Source: Piezodorus guildinii
Taxonomy: Eukaryota; Arthropoda; Insecta; Hemiptera; Pentatomidae
Assembly (NCBI GenBank): GCA_023052935.1
Contig: CM041295.1
Span: 17,484,880 to 17,548,879 of the forward strand
Length of the DNA: 64,000 bases
Direction of reading: 5' to 3'
In this document: positions 21,085 through 32,677 of the stretch, in pieces
Position numbering within the stretch: position 1 is the stretch's first letter
How the letters are laid out: each line of letters begins with the position of its first letter
The notes under the pieces: model-generated
What the model was told of the DNA's origin: nothing
What the model saw: the letters and a program-made list of their open reading frames with translations, nothing else
The model's database searches: none
Program-made: the position numbers and the translations under genes

Positions 21085-21890
21085 CTTTAAAATTAATTTA
21101 CCTCCATAATTAAAATAAATTTATGAATTTTCAATAAATTGTTAAAGAATTAATTCGATTGACTTTCAATATAAAATTCTGCTTTATTAAATAATCTATT
21201 ATATCATTATCTAAAACAATTAGTTAGTTTTATCGGCTTTTAATAACTCTCCGATGCGTTTTACAATTTTGTGTATAAAATAATATTTTTTTATAAAATG
21301 TATAGCTTTCCAACTGTAAGTTATACATCTATATTACAGTTTTTATGTTCCAAAAAAATACAGCAATTGAATAAAAAAAAAAATTTTTTACTCTTTAGTT
21401 GGATATCGAATTCGTTTAGCTTCTACAAAATTAATAGGTACTTTAGAGGAAGAAAATTTAAAATATCAGCATTCAATCCCTTTCAGACTATTACAACCAG
21501 AATTAAACCTACATGGTATTAAATGCCATCAAATTTTGCATTGATATAGCGAGTTTAATCAAAATCGTTAGAGCCGTTTTCGATAAAATCGTAAAAAGGT
21601 GCAAAATGGATGGTTATAAAGTGGATTTTCGGGTTAGCTGATTTTGATGAGGTTGTTGTGACATCTTGGGTTTATAGTTTTCTTAAATATGAAATTTCAG
21701 GTTCGTACGACTTTTCGTTTTCGCGCTAGACTTACCACACAAGAACACACACAAACATTTATGCGGGACTTGGTCATATGGATTCAGTGGACCCTAAAAC
21801 GTGTATTTTCGGTAAAAACTCGCATTTGAAATTTTTTACGACTGTAATACTTTTCTTTACTATATATTTTATGTAATGCAACGTGAAAGT
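21085..21890 (+). mobile_element. Dispersed repeat 'A', copy A1 (non-autonomous, inverted ends)
   Basis: Member of a ~0.9-kb non-coding repeat. Landmarks in order: TTTACCTCC end, TTAAAGAATTAATTCGATTG, GTACTTTAGAGGAAGAAAA, a central conserved block GTTTAATCAAAATCGTTAGA, GCGGGACTTGGTCAT, ACCCTAAAACGTGTATT, and the far end CGTGAAAGT. Ends are degenerate here. The superfamily is not identified. Confidence 0.7.
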
Positions 21891-22109
21891 ACAATTTTTT
21901 AAGACAACGTTCCGGCCTTGTATCTTTAGGTCATTGGTTTTTGTTTTTTATAAATTTATTAATTGAGCTATATTACAATTTGTTTCGATATTAAAAATTA
22001 TAATAAAATTATGAGATTGTTAGATGCTGGAAGGTGGTGCTACTGGAGAAAGAGTATTTTGAAAATTATAAATAATGTATAAAATTTGAAATAATTTTTA
22101 AATTTAAGA
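21891..22109. other. Unassigned spacer with a LINE tail-like T run
   Basis: AT-rich; includes TTGTTTTTTATAAATTTATT near 21,943, which could be a decayed retroelement tail. Nothing further supported. Confidence 0.3.
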
Positions 22110-22675
22110 TAATAATGTATCCTCACACAAGACTGAAACGACAAGAAACTACTCGAAGATATCGATTACTACAACACTTACTAGACAAACGTTCAAAACT
22201 TCCAGTATATTCCAAAAGACTCATCTACATCACAATTATCAGACCTATTTGGACATATGGAATCGAGCTTTGGGGCTTTACGAAACCATCCAATTCCTCC
22301 CGCATCCAGTCCTTACAATCCAAAATCCTTCGCAAAATCCTGAATGCTCCTTATTTTGTTAAAAATCAACTCCTCCATAATGACCTTAAACATCCCATTT
22401 GTTGCGGACATAGCCCGTGATAGATACTCCTCTTTTCATTCTAAACTCCCTGCCCATACAAATCCACTTGTCCGTAATTTATCTTCCTTAGATATGCCTG
22501 ATACCCTCCAAGGCGACTGAAAAGAAGGTGGCCTCGGGACCTACTGAGTTAAAATAGTTAGTGAAGTGCTACCACTGGGTAGTTCTTCATCAGGACATTT
22601 TCTTGAATTTTTTTTTTTTTCATTGCTCATATTTACTTATTGTGTTCTTTAATACAGCTGTAAATTTCTATTAAA
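22110..22675 (+). mobile_element. Jockey LINE (A/B family), 3' fragment
   Basis: A 101-aa frame (22,115-22,420) with HTRLKRQETTRRYRLLQHL, IRPIWTYGIELWGFTKPS and QSLQSKILRKILNAPYF. It then shifts frame but continues through KLPAHTNPLVRNLSS to the ORF2 end near 22,530, a 3' UTR, and a poly(A) tail at ~22,672. It is the colinear reference that shows LINE B is interrupted at 1,543/4,703. Confidence 0.88.
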
Positions 22676-22689
22676 AAAAAAAAAAAATA

Positions 22690-23470
22690 TATATATATAT
22701 AATAATAATGTGATATAATTTCCTTGAAAACGGCCAGATGCTCAAACGTTGGAAGTAACAAATAAATATAAGTTGAGTGACATAAATTGGATCAAATGTA
22801 TTAATGACCTTTAATAAAGTATTTATTTATTTTATCATTGATAAAAAAACAAATGGTTCCACTACAAAAATAATATGAAAAATTTATGCTACAAACTAAC
22901 TAAAGCGGGAATTAAATCATGTTGAATTTTCTTCACATAAATTAGGAGGTATTGTCAAGAAGGTGTTTGACGTGTGCTTCCTGGGTCGAAACAGCCATTA
23001 AATAATGAATACCTTGTTATTAGTCAGGAAAAAATCAGGCAGTTGGACGACAGTGTTAATCATCCTGTCTCCCCGAAACACCTTGTGTCTGGAATGAGGC
23101 ACTACCGATACTTCCTACCCTATTCATGGCCTCTTGCCCGAACTAATTTATAACTATTATTTTATTATATTATTATATTTTAATAAAATTTAGTCAAATT
23201 ATTTTATTTTCACGCCTGTTAGGTGAAGGGAACTTGTATAGTCATTTATAGCCAATAAATAATTCTTAATTCCAGTGTTAAAATATCGGGAATACATAAA
23301 TCTTTAATTAATCAACCGTGAGAAAGCGATATCTAAATAAATGACTAAAACAATTTTTTTTATTTTTATTTTTATTATTATTTTTTTTACAGGCTTAATT
23401 TATAATATATACTTGAGTAAAAAAGACAAAAGAAATGAACACAAAAAATGTCTACTAACGTATGAATATA
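22690..23470. other. Unassigned AT-rich spacer
   Basis: A short AT repeat at 22,687-22,702, then unique AT-rich sequence without frames or recognised repeats. Confidence 0.4.
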
Positions 23471-23471
23471 T

Positions 23472-25096
23472 ACTGCCGGTCAAAAGTCCCCTAATGGTTT
23501 ACCCAAATTAAATTGTTTGAATTATTTTCTTTTGTGGCACTTTGGATCAAGGATTTAATATTACTAACAAGATGCAGTTAATTTTTCAAATCTAAGAAAT
23601 TAAAGGCACTTTTGTGGGAAGAAAATTTAAAATACCGGCATTTTAAGCCTTGTCGGATTATTTCAATCAGAATGAAACCTACATGATATTATAGCCTTTT
23701 AAATTGTACACCGATATAGTAGTAGAAGATCCGAACTTGAAACGATCTGCACCGAGCTGATAATAGAATGAAACATATTTTATAACAAATTTAGTATATT
23801 AGAAAATATGTCAAGAATGGGTTGCCTAAAAAAATCCTGGACAGGCTATTTTTAATTATTTTTATTACCATCATGATAATAAGAAAACTTTTACCCTGTA
23901 GTTTGCTATTTGTGTAAAAAATGGTCCTGTAATTTTATATGGGATATCAAACTTTTTTATATTCAATATCTGGCTGCAATGTTGGGTCCTTTATTATTAC
24001 ACGCTATACTCAACTCGGATCTCTCTGTCACGCATTTCCACTCGCGTTAAAATTTAATCTTTAAAATTCGGCAACCCAGATTAGGACCAAGTTTTTAGCA
24101 GGCAACCCTGTATCAATGCGTTTGCAATAAAACAATGCTTATATTGATATATTTTTTTTTTATTATGAAGCCGGTGCAGATAACTGATATCGACATACCC
24201 GCTTTTACCTGACAACCGATAGTTTGTCCAGGAAAAGATTAGGCAACCCAACGGCTGCACATTCTACACCTTTGATACTTCAAGTCAGGGTAAAAGTTTC
24301 TTATTATCATGATGTAACATTTAATTAAAAATCTTTTTTTTTTAAATAATTAAAAATAGTCTGTCCAGGATTTTTTTAGGCAACCCATTCTTAACATATT
24401 TTCTAATGTACTAAATTTGTTATAAAATATGTTTCATTCTATTATCAGCTCGGTGCAGATCGTTTCAAGTTCGGATCTTAGACTATAGTTAGTTCAATGA
24501 AAATGGTTAGAGCTGTTTTTGAGCATTGCATTGAATGGAGTTGCTTTCAAGAAAAAGTTGTAACATCTCTGGCATATACCGTTTTAAAATATGAATTTTC
24601 TGTATTATACAGTCGTTATCTGGATACACTTACCGCATACAATCAGATTTTTTTATGGACTTGGTTATTTGGACTCAGGGGACCCAAAAAACTGTATTTC
24701 CGATGAAAACTCGAATTCAACAGCGGAAAATTCATTCTTTTTAACCGCCCTAATAAAAATAAACGAAAATTACCTGTGCAGTAAACTTCTTACAACTTTG
24801 ACAGTCAAGAAATCAATAAAACAAACTAGGAAATTTATCTTCTCAACTCCCCTTTGGGGATTCTCAATTTAGTAGAGTGTAAATAAAGCTCCAGGCACAA
24901 AAATCCTATTGTTTATTCTTATTTATTTTTATCACGTTAGAAGTCTTAGTAATAACTTGATTTAATAAAATTTCTTGTTTTTTACGATAGTCGCAAAAGT
25001 TTATTTCTCCTAATTAGTAAAATTGTTTATAAATACAAATATTTATAGAGGTTATTAATGTAATCCTTAAGTCGTCTCAAATTTTTGACCGGCAGT
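23472..25096. mobile_element. Tc1-like non-autonomous DNA transposon (1.6 kb)
   Basis: Left end ACTGCCGGTCAAAAGT and right end TTTTTGACCGGCAGT are inverted copies. This terminal sequence is of the type found on Tc1-like elements, which insert at TA (a TA-rich flank is seen on the left). The interior has no transposase. It carries the central block of dispersed repeat 'A' (from ~23,600 and again from 24,490) and a nested foldback. The element at 9,423 is a deletion derivative. Confidence 0.75.
23726..24475. repeat. Nested foldback element (SB6), ~190-bp arms
   Basis: Arms 23,726-23,915 and 24,290-24,475 are inverse copies (GAAGATCCGAACTTGAAACG at the left; its complement at the right; shared inner block GGGTTGCCTAAAAAAATCCTG). 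They interrupt repeat-'A' sequence between GATATAG and TTAGTTCAATGAAAATGG. The ~370-base spacer contains several GGCAACCC phrases. No coding frame. Confidence 0.8.
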
Positions 25097-25819
25097 GCAA
25101 GTATGAATTATTAGGTTAAGTGGAAAGAAATGTTTGAACCCTTAATTATTTTTATTTTTACAAGAATAACTTTCTATTTTTTTGACAAAATACCTGACGC
25201 CTCAAAAAGGGTTTTAGGGTCTAGCATTTCATACCTGGGACATATTTAAGGGTTTTAGACCTGGAAACCACAACCTGCCAGTTAAGTGTTTAGACCGGGG
25301 TCATAATTTGGAAAGTAAAAATCCTTGGTAAAAATAGAAATGTCACACAACAGTACTTTTCCTTAAATAATTTAACATGATTATTTTTATGCACGAGAGA
25401 GAAATGCTTTATTTATTTCGCAATGCTGCCCAATTACATCGAGTTGCTTACATAACACAGCATACTTATCAATCAAAACGACATATTTCACATACATTTT
25501 CACATTTTTTTTCTCCTATTCATATACAAATGTATAATATATACAATTTATTTTTTTAATTATTTTTTTTAACAATCTTAGAAGCTCATTAAAAAAATAT
25601 ATATCAAGAATTACTCTAGGAATTTTTCAGATCTTTAAATTGGTTCTTCAGGAAAAAAAAACAATTAATTTAAAAACAAAACGTATTTATGAGACATATT
25701 TAGGTATCAAACCCACATTTGAATCACATTTTTGGCAAGATATTTAATCTTAAGTCCAGGAACGTGTCATTGTTGATCAAAATTATTTACGTTTTATTGG
25801 AGGATACACAAATTTTATT
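25097..25819. other. Unassigned AT-rich spacer
   Basis: No supported feature. Confidence 0.4.
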
Positions 25820-25831
25820 TTGATTCAAATT
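25820..25831. repeat. Target-site duplication of RNase H-type LINE, left copy
   Basis: TTGATTCAAATT recurs at 26,330-26,341, framing the insertion and its poly(A) tail. Confidence 0.8.
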
Positions 25832-26329
25832 TTTTTTTTTTTTTTTTTTTTGCCGGCTAATCCAATGCACTGCAGCCAATTTAGGCTTATTGTGCGCCGT
25901 CCGATATACTGTTAATACAGGGCTAGCGCCTTGGTGAATCTGACTAACCTGTGGGGGTTAATCAGTTCACGCAACTTGGGATCAGGGATATGGTCGACAC
26001 CAAAATGGTAAAACCGTGTCCTAGCAATCTCTGTGCAACTGCATATCAAATGAAATGCAGTTTCATCCTCCTTCTTGCAGAATCTGCAAGTCGGTGAGGC
26101 CACCAAACCCATATTGTGGAGATGCTTATTAAGTTGACAGTGTCCAGTATATAGTCCTGTTACCCTCCTTAGGGTTGTCCTGTCCATAGAGAGTAGAATA
26201 TGACTTCTCTCTTTGCAGGGTCCATCCAGAAACATCTTGGAGTGATGCTGCTTGTCGGTATCCCTCCAGTATTGCCTGGATCTATTATCAGCAGCAGCCA
26301 AAATTACTTCAATTGATTGATTATGTAAA
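25832..26329 (-). mobile_element. I/R1-group LINE, ORF2 C-terminal fragment with poly(A)
   Basis: The T run at 25,832-25,850 is the poly(A) tail of a minus-strand insertion ~0.5 kb long, flanked by a 12-bp direct repeat. Strongly 5'-truncated: only the end of ORF2 was copied. Confidence 0.88.
25912..26315 (-). CDS. LINE ORF2 C-terminus with RNase H end and CCHC-like zinc motif
   Basis: An open frame of ~129 residues: LDGPCKERSHILLSMDRTTL, GLYTGHCQLNKHLHNMG (the end of the RNase H region in I/R1/LOA-type LINEs), then CRFCKKEDETAFHLICSC, a Cys-x2-Cys...His-x3-Cys cluster typical of these ORF2 tails. It ends LALY-stop. The frame is open but represents only the last part of a ~1,000+ residue protein; the ATG is incidental. 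The lack of stops suggests a fairly young insertion. Confidence 0.8.
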
Positions 26330-26420
26330 TTGATTCAAATTTACTTCTTATATTATAATTCACGTGTTATAAATTTTTCTTATTTTATAAATTCTCTTTT
26401 ATGTTATGTTTTAAATTCTC

Positions 26421-27312
26421 TTACTTTCACTTACCTATATATGAAATATATAGTAAAAGAAAGTATTGTGATCGTGAAAATTTTCGAATTCTAGTTTTCT
26501 ACGTAAATACAAGTTTTAGGGTCCACTGTGTCCAAATGATCAAGTCCGGGAAAAATGTCTGTGTGGTGTGTGGGTGTAGTAAGACTAGTACGAAAACAAA
26601 AATTAGTACAATACTGAACTTTCATATTTATAACAACTATTTCCATATTTCTATATTAACGTCCAAGATGTTACAGCAACTTTTTCATCGAAATCAGCTA
26701 ACCAGAAGAGCGACTTTGTATTTAACACATTTTTACAGTTTTCTCAAAAACAGCTCAAACGATTTTGATTAAACTCTCTATATCGATGTAAAATGTAATG
26801 AGCTTTAATATCATGTAGGTACTTTTTTGATTGAAATAGTCTAACAGGGCTTAAATACCGATATTTTAAATTTTCTTCCTGTAAAGTACCTTTTATTTTG
26901 TAGAATCTATAAAAATAACTATTTCATCTACTTATTTCTGATAAAAAACGGAGAATTATATAATTTGAATAAATAAAATATTCAAATAAAGGAGAAAAGC
27001 TCTAACTATGTTTTTCTGTAATTTTGGTGTTTTTTATCATTAAACCAATCATATAGACGTATAATATACTGTTGGAAAGCTAAAGATTTCAGAAAAATTA
27101 TTATCTTATACAAGAAAAAATTAAAAGTTAGAGTAATGAAAAGCCGATAAAACTAACTGATCGTCATAGATAATAATATAATACATTATTTAATAAAACA
27201 CATGTTTTTAATGAAATTCAATGTAATTAATTCTCTCACTTATTACGTTATTATTTTAAATTAAATTAAAAACTATTTAAATTTATTTTAACAACGGAGG
27301 TAAGTGAACGTC
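26421..27312 (-). mobile_element. Dispersed repeat 'A', copy A2 (complete, 0.89 kb)
   Basis: Left end ACTTTCACTTACCT (26,424-26,437) and right end GGAGGTAAGTGAACGT are inverted. Between them lie all family landmarks in reverse order to A1, including the central block TTTTGATTAAACTC. It is the best-preserved uninterrupted copy. Coding frames across it (such as 26,401-26,772) are not conserved between copies. Confidence 0.78.
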
Positions 27313-27891
27313 GTGTGTTACGCGCACCAGATTTTTTTTTATTGCATCTTGTAGTTTGGAAAATAGTTTTTTTTTTTTTTTTTTGTTTAAATTTATTATT
27401 GCTTAAATTGTTGTTTGTTAATTTGTTTCATAATTACTATAAGACATTTTACAAAATCATGCAATTATAATTAACATCCTATGCATTCAATCCCCTCTCC
27501 CCTCAAAAAAAAGTATAGTTCTCCAGATATTTTCAAAGTTAAAAGCAAAATTTTATCTTATAACAATTTGCAGAAAAATGGTGTTTTCATTAAATCATTG
27601 ACCTAAATACTGGCCTTAGAGGTAGCGTTGAAGAAGGATCCCACAACTATTGAAGGAAAAATGTTTTAATACTTCCTTTAAGTTCTTTTTTTTTTTTTGT
27701 TTGTTTTTGAAGTCGACTTTTTCCTTCAAAACTCCACCGGGCTAAATACCGTTGTTCCACAAGTACTTTGTTTACAAACCTGAATTCAAAAAGAGTTTGA
27801 AAATAGAAAAAAAAAAAGAGCAGAAAAAACCCGTAGTGGAAATATTAGCTTATTAAATAAAAGGGCTTAGTTGGATAATTATTTCAAAGTA
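27313..27891. other. Unassigned spacer with homopolymer T runs
   Basis: T runs at 27,366-27,384 and 27,687-27,699. No frame or repeat identified. Confidence 0.4.
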
Positions 27892-28526
27892 TTGGGTTGT
27901 CAGAAAAATACTGACGTAATTATCATATTGACCACCGATGACGTTTTCAAGGCGATTGAGAAGGTAAAAAAGCTAAAAACATGCGTTCCACATACATTAA
28001 AAAAAAAAAAAAAAAAAAAAAAAATACGAAATTCGTGCTACACTTATTTGCCGAAACAACCTCAAATGTAGACCTCTAAGGCAGAGGTATCTCCGTCGAT
28101 AAGATACAGCTGTTTAAATCCTGGAGAAACCATCAATACTGAATAGTGCTGTATCAAACGCAATACATCAGAAATCGAAAATTATTTCTTCAAGGTCAAT
28201 CGAAAGGAACCCATTTCGTTGCATGACAACGTCCGGCCACATGTCTCTTTTGTGATCTCATAAAACCGTTGGAGCTTGGAAACTCTGCCACATCCGCATT
28301 ATTCGCCGGTCCTGTCGCCTACCTATTATCATTCTTTTAGGCACATGGACCACTACTTAAGTGATAAAAAAATTAATGGACAAAGGAAATTTATGGAACG
28401 CGTTTTCGGAGTTATTAACAAGTTCTGAAGACAGGAAATTCTATCATAAGATATAGTAGTAGAGGCTATTTTGATTAAATAAAACCGTTTTAAACTTTCT
28501 TTTTCATATTTTCCAGACAACCCTAT
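27892..28526 (+). mobile_element. mariner family 2, element M6, deleted (~0.63 kb)
   Basis: Starts TTGGGTTGTCAGAAAAATAC after a TA and ends near GACAACCC, the inverted end. Decayed transposase inside: AIEKVKKLKTCVPH (before the catalytic domain), then HDNVRPHVSFVIS and LETLPHPHYSPVLSPTYYHS. The third catalytic Asp of the D,D34D set is replaced (TYYH instead of TDYH), and frames are broken, including by a poly(A) insertion at 28,001-28,023. Related to M7 at 60.4 kb, different from M1-M5. Confidence 0.82.
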
Positions 28527-28918
28527 ACTTTCAAGTTCAGGTTAATTCGTGTAAAGAAAACAATTATTATTTAATAATGGTAATTTAAAAAAAATAGATA
28601 GAAGAGGGCGAAGAAAGCGTGTCGTGATAAAAATTGCTTTAAAGGATATACATACAAATAAATCGAGTTCCGGAAAATGGGGCTTTATGGCCGGTAAAGT
28701 GGTGAAACGAAGTTACCCCCCTCAACATCCCCCACAAGTAAAAAACCCAGGCGTGCCTCATGTTATTGTTTTTTATTCCTCAAAGCACAACTTAACACGG
28801 AGTATTACAGTCGTAAATAAGTTTTCCCCTTATGTTATAAAGTAGGCTTATATTTCAAAGTCCATTTCAGACTCAGGTCTCTTATATATGGAGAGATGAA
28901 AAAATAAAATAAAAAATA
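28527..28918. other. Unassigned; one small frame of unknown meaning
   Basis: A 73-codon frame (28,624-28,845, VVKRSYPPQHPPQVKNPGVP) is not recognised and has no start context, domain or homologue visible in the window. Confidence 0.3.
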
Positions 28919-29660
28919 TTGGGTTGTGTCACATGAAATGTCCGTTTTCATGGTTAAGGATTTTTTATTAAAAATATGATATGAAAACAAGATAATTTTA
29001 TTCGAAGTATTTACCTTCTTTTTCTATACATTTTTCCAAACGTGACACCAACTTTTTTATCCCCGAACTAAAAAACTCTGAGCTTTGGAGTGAAATAAAA
29101 TCTGAAACCGCACTTTTCACTTGATCATCATTTTCAAAAAGTTTTCCTTTGACGAAGTTGGCTAAATTCCTGAACAGGTGGTAATCTGTGGAGACAAGGA
29201 GAATATGGTGGGTGCGGAAGAACTTCGTAGCCCAGTTAGTTGTGCTGAGAGTCCTTTAACTGTTTGGTAGGGGATTCCTTCTACTGTATGTTTAAAGAAA
29301 TCGCTGTCTATTACGGACGGAGGTCTTCTTCGGGGCAAGTTTTTCAAGTCGGTATCCCCAGCTGAAAACTTAGCAAACAAACGGCGAATGGTCCGTTCAT
29401 TAACACTCCCTTCCCCAAACGCCTTGCAAATATTTCTAGCGGCCTCAGCTGCTGAATGGCCGAGTTTAAACTCGTACAAAAATATTACTCGAAAATCGCG
29501 TGTTTCCATGTTCATATTTGGAGGTATACTAAAAAGTGGGTAATTGATTGGGAAGCTAATGTTTATAATACAAAGGTAGAGGATTAGTAACTGTTTACTA
29601 TAAATATGTAAACATTTAGAAGAAAACAACAGAGTTTTGCAAAATCATTTCTGTATTTTT
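28919..29660 (-). mobile_element. mariner element M3, internally deleted, one end lost
   Basis: Left end TTGGGTTGTGTCACATGAAA after TA. The other inverted repeat is missing: similarity ends near 29,660, where the hammerhead-like repeat begins. Minus-strand transposase N-terminus 29,162-29,629 has the HTH (RDFRVIFLYEFKLGHSAAEA, NICKAFGEGSVNERTIRRLF) and GRPPSV-like linker (here RRRPPSVIDSD). Then a private deletion joins LSAQL to ELGYEVLP-region sequence. Catalytic Asp 1 and 2 are gone. Confidence 0.9.
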
Positions 29661-29683
29661 CTTTATGTATAAATAAATTGTTT

Positions 29684-29724
29684 CAGTCTTGAAAATGGGG
29701 AAACAACCCCGAAACGTCGACTAG
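29684..29724 (+). ncRNA. Hammerhead-like motif, well-formed stems
   Basis: Order: CAGUC (29,684-29,688), core UUGAAAA, U, stem II GGGG-AAACAA-CCCC (perfect 4 bp), GAAA, CGUC, then GACUAG. AGUC pairs with GACU as stem I. U3 and A8 of the core could pair in place of the usual C3-G8. One extra U precedes stem II compared with a canonical hammerhead. Activity unknown. Confidence 0.5.
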
Positions 29725-29849
29725 GATGAAAAAATAATAAAAGACTTATGAAATAAAGTGATTAGATGATGAATGAAAGGTAGTATGTGCTTTTTTAAAT
29801 GTTCCAATTAAGAAAACTTCCAAAAAAATTAAAAAAAGAAAAGAAAATA

Positions 29850-29997
29850 GTTATTTATTTATTTTTTATTTTTGTTTTATGTAATTTTGCTTTTCTATTG
29901 TTTAAACTGTTAATATTGTATCCATTTTATCTTACAGCCCTATTATTATTGTCCATTGAGACAAATTGTAATATTTCTAAATAAATGAACAAGAAAA
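29850..29997 (+). mobile_element. LINE-type 3' tail (~150 bp)
   Basis: Ends TTGTCCATTGAGACAAATTG, a small hairpin, then TAATATTTCTAAATAAATGA and an A-rich end. The same tail is seen at ~11.48 and 58.29-58.51 kb. Presumed 3' UTR of a LINE whose coding part is not present here. Confidence 0.5.
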
Positions 29998-30646
29998 AAA
30001 ACATGAATCTTAGTTCACATTTAAAAAAAATATATAAAATCGATTGCAATCTTAAATGAGTAACTGAGATCGCACAGGCATTACGATTCATCCGAAGGAT
30101 GCTATAAAAAAGGACATGTTACTCGTATTAAGAAATCTAGGACCACATACCGGATTAGAACCCGCTAACTTAGGTTGGTTGGCTGTTTTGTTTTTTAAAA
30201 ATATTTTTTACTTATTGAATGTTGATATGGATGGGACACATGTGGCAGCATGCTACAGCGCATCCCCTTTGTATTTGAAAAAATATTACATTTACGTGAA
30301 GTAACCTGAGGTTTAATAAAAGATACTTGAAACATGGCATGTATTATTCCGTAATAGCTAATAAAAAGTTCACGCGTCGTGAATATCTCAAAAACTAATA
30401 TGTTTATTGCAAAAATTGTAATAAGAAAATTTAAATAACTTTAAAAATTCTATAATCATTGTCTTAATTAAATCTTATCGCTCCAATAAATGTTTACGAA
30501 GATAGTAGTTTCGGATTCTACACATTCAATAAAATTGCTCTCTCCGAATTGCCGTGCTAAATATTATAAGTGATTGCTTAATACCATATTAACAAAATCT
30601 TAATGTTTTTCTCTAGCACCGTAATTTCATGTATTGTACTTGTGGC

Positions 30647-30750
30647 GACAATGGGGTATGGAGATCCTCCTATGGCACACCCAAGCGGCTGATCGTGATC
30701 TCGGCCTAATCACTTCATTGCACGACAGTTGGCCTAGAAACAAGACGAAG
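30647..30750 (+). mobile_element. SINE family 2, internally deleted fragment
   Basis: Plus-strand match to the body of the SINE at 49,976-50,305: TGGGGTATGGAGATCCTCC, then after a deletion CGGCTGATCGTGATCTCGGC and GTTGGCCTAGAAACA. Lacks the tRNA-like promoter head. Confidence 0.7.
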
Positions 30751-31090
30751 AAGATGGGTTGTAGAAGTATAGATTTTTTTTCTCTTTACAATTTAGAGTT
30801 ATAATTAAGCTGTACAATTATTGAAGTGTTATTTTTTAAATACAGTTGTAAGCAAACTTGATGTTGAAAAATGCAAGAAGTATTTTTTTTTTTAATGGAA
30901 ACATCTATTTTATATCATGACACAATAAAATAAAAAAAATATTATGCTATTTTCGTGACTTTGTATTATCTCTAGGGATACACGTAAGTTTGTTAGATAA
31001 TATTCTTCAAAATCTTTAGCTTTTCAGCTCCAAATTAAACATATTGTATAGTGGATCCAAAAAAGCATTTCTTTTAAAATGATGGAGTTT
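30751..31090. other. Unassigned AT-rich spacer
   Basis: No supported feature. Confidence 0.4.
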
Positions 31091-31277
31091 TGTTGACCGT
31101 AGAGAAATTAGATGAGGAAGATGGTTGGGGGTGCGGTCATAAATTAAAACCACACAATTAAAAATAAGAGTTATTTTTATTATGTGCCGACGTTTCGGCC
31201 TACAATAAAATAACTCTTATTTTTAATTGTGTGGTTTTAATTTATGACCGCACCCCCAACCATCTTCCTCATCTCAT
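31091..31277. repeat. Foldback element SB2 with near-perfect 68-bp arms
   Basis: Starts GTTGACCGTAGAGAAATTA as in SB1/SB4. Arms at 31,111-31,179 and 31,206-31,274 are almost exact inverse copies (GATGAGGAAGATGGTTGGGG outer; TTAAAAATAAGAGTTATTTT inner). The ~26-base loop contains GCCGACGTTTCGGC, itself a palindrome containing the GAAACGTCG word of the hammerhead-like motif. Would extrude a long hairpin. Confidence 0.88.
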
Positions 31278-31437
31278 TTCTTTTAAAGGTTGGAATTCGA
31301 AAATGTTCACGTTAGCATTACCTTCGGTTACTAAATATAACATACACAAGTAAGTGAAAGTAAAGCTAGATAAAAAACTGCAATAACAAAATAAATTAAG
31401 ACTTACTGATTAAAAAATCAGAAAGGCCTGTAAGGTA

Positions 31438-31598
31438 TTTTTTTTTTTTTTTTTCCATTTATTGAGATTTACAACTGTATTAGTAAATACATCAAGTAAA
31501 TTAGCTGTCAGATAATATACATGAAGAGAAAATGCCCATTGGCATCACTCCACTATGAATCCAAACTAGAAGGTCTCGAGGCCATCTTCTTTTCATAA
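31438..31598 (-). mobile_element. Jockey LINE (A/B family) 3' fragment, ~160 bp
   Basis: T run (poly(A)), then TTTATTGAGATTTACAACTG, 3' UTR and the last codons. Weak direct repeat AAGGT at both edges. Confidence 0.82.
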
Positions 31599-32667
31599 GG
31601 TCTTAAAATATTAAAACAAATAAAAAATGAACAAATGTGATTTGGATTTTTTTTTTATATTCCTTTCGACGAAAAGTTACATAACATATCAATGCCACCA
31701 TGATGTTACTAACAACATAGGAAAATGCCAAACGTGTGAGGTACACGTGATAAAAAACATTAGATATAATCTCTGAGATTAAAGTTGAGACCTATTAAAT
31801 TCGATCATTGCTTCCCAAAGTTAACAACCATTATTAGCAATGCTATATCCATTTTATCTGTAAATGAAGAATGATTACTAATGTAATAGGTCCTGAGCAT
31901 TACATCAATCGCTCCTACAACACGTGTTGAAACACCAAATGTTATCATTAAGGCGTCAATTAATTATATATAGGTTGTATATTATAATAAGGATATATTA
32001 GAGATCGATTTCCTTTCAACATCCATCCTAAATACCTTTAAGCTTACCCAACAACTTATGACTTTTTAAATTATATCTGCCTAGAAAAGGTTCAGGGCCC
32101 AATATAAGCAATTTATTCAATAATTTCCTATAACTATCTTTTAACTGGTTATTTCGATTTCCATTCCAGTAGAATGAGATAATATTATATTATAATTTTA
32201 TTTATTATTATTTTTCTTCGAAAACGATCATAGAGATATTTATTCGAAGAGGCAATAAGTAATTAATAAAATAATCTTTATAGTTTCCATAACATATAAT
32301 ATTCGAAAAAACCATGATCTTATCATTAAGGGAGAATTTTCGATATTTTCCAATTCGCAAGAAATGTGATTTCGTCATCTTTGAGACATAACAGATTAGT
32401 TGAACCAATAATTAATCGTGCGTTCAATGGACTAGAAAATGGATGTAATTGAGGACTTCATCAAATTATTCAGCTGCTTAGTAAGAGTTTCAGGACCGCA
32501 AGAAATACATTTCCGTAATAGATGTAATTCAAACTAACTTTTAAAAATATTATTCCTGGACTATAATGGAAAGCTAACTATGATTAATTAATTAATGTGC
32601 AATTAAATACAAAATCAAATATTAGAGAGCAAAGCTGTAAATGCTGAAGTGTTTCAATTTTGTACAT
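31599..32667. other. Unassigned AT-rich spacer
   Basis: About 1 kb with no frames above background and no recognised repeat. Confidence 0.4.
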
Positions 32668-32677
32668 AAATTTTATT

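Noticed and set aside
28624..28845. 73-aa frame as a small host gene
   Set aside because: No recognisable domain, conserved neighbour or start context; length is within chance expectation for this window.
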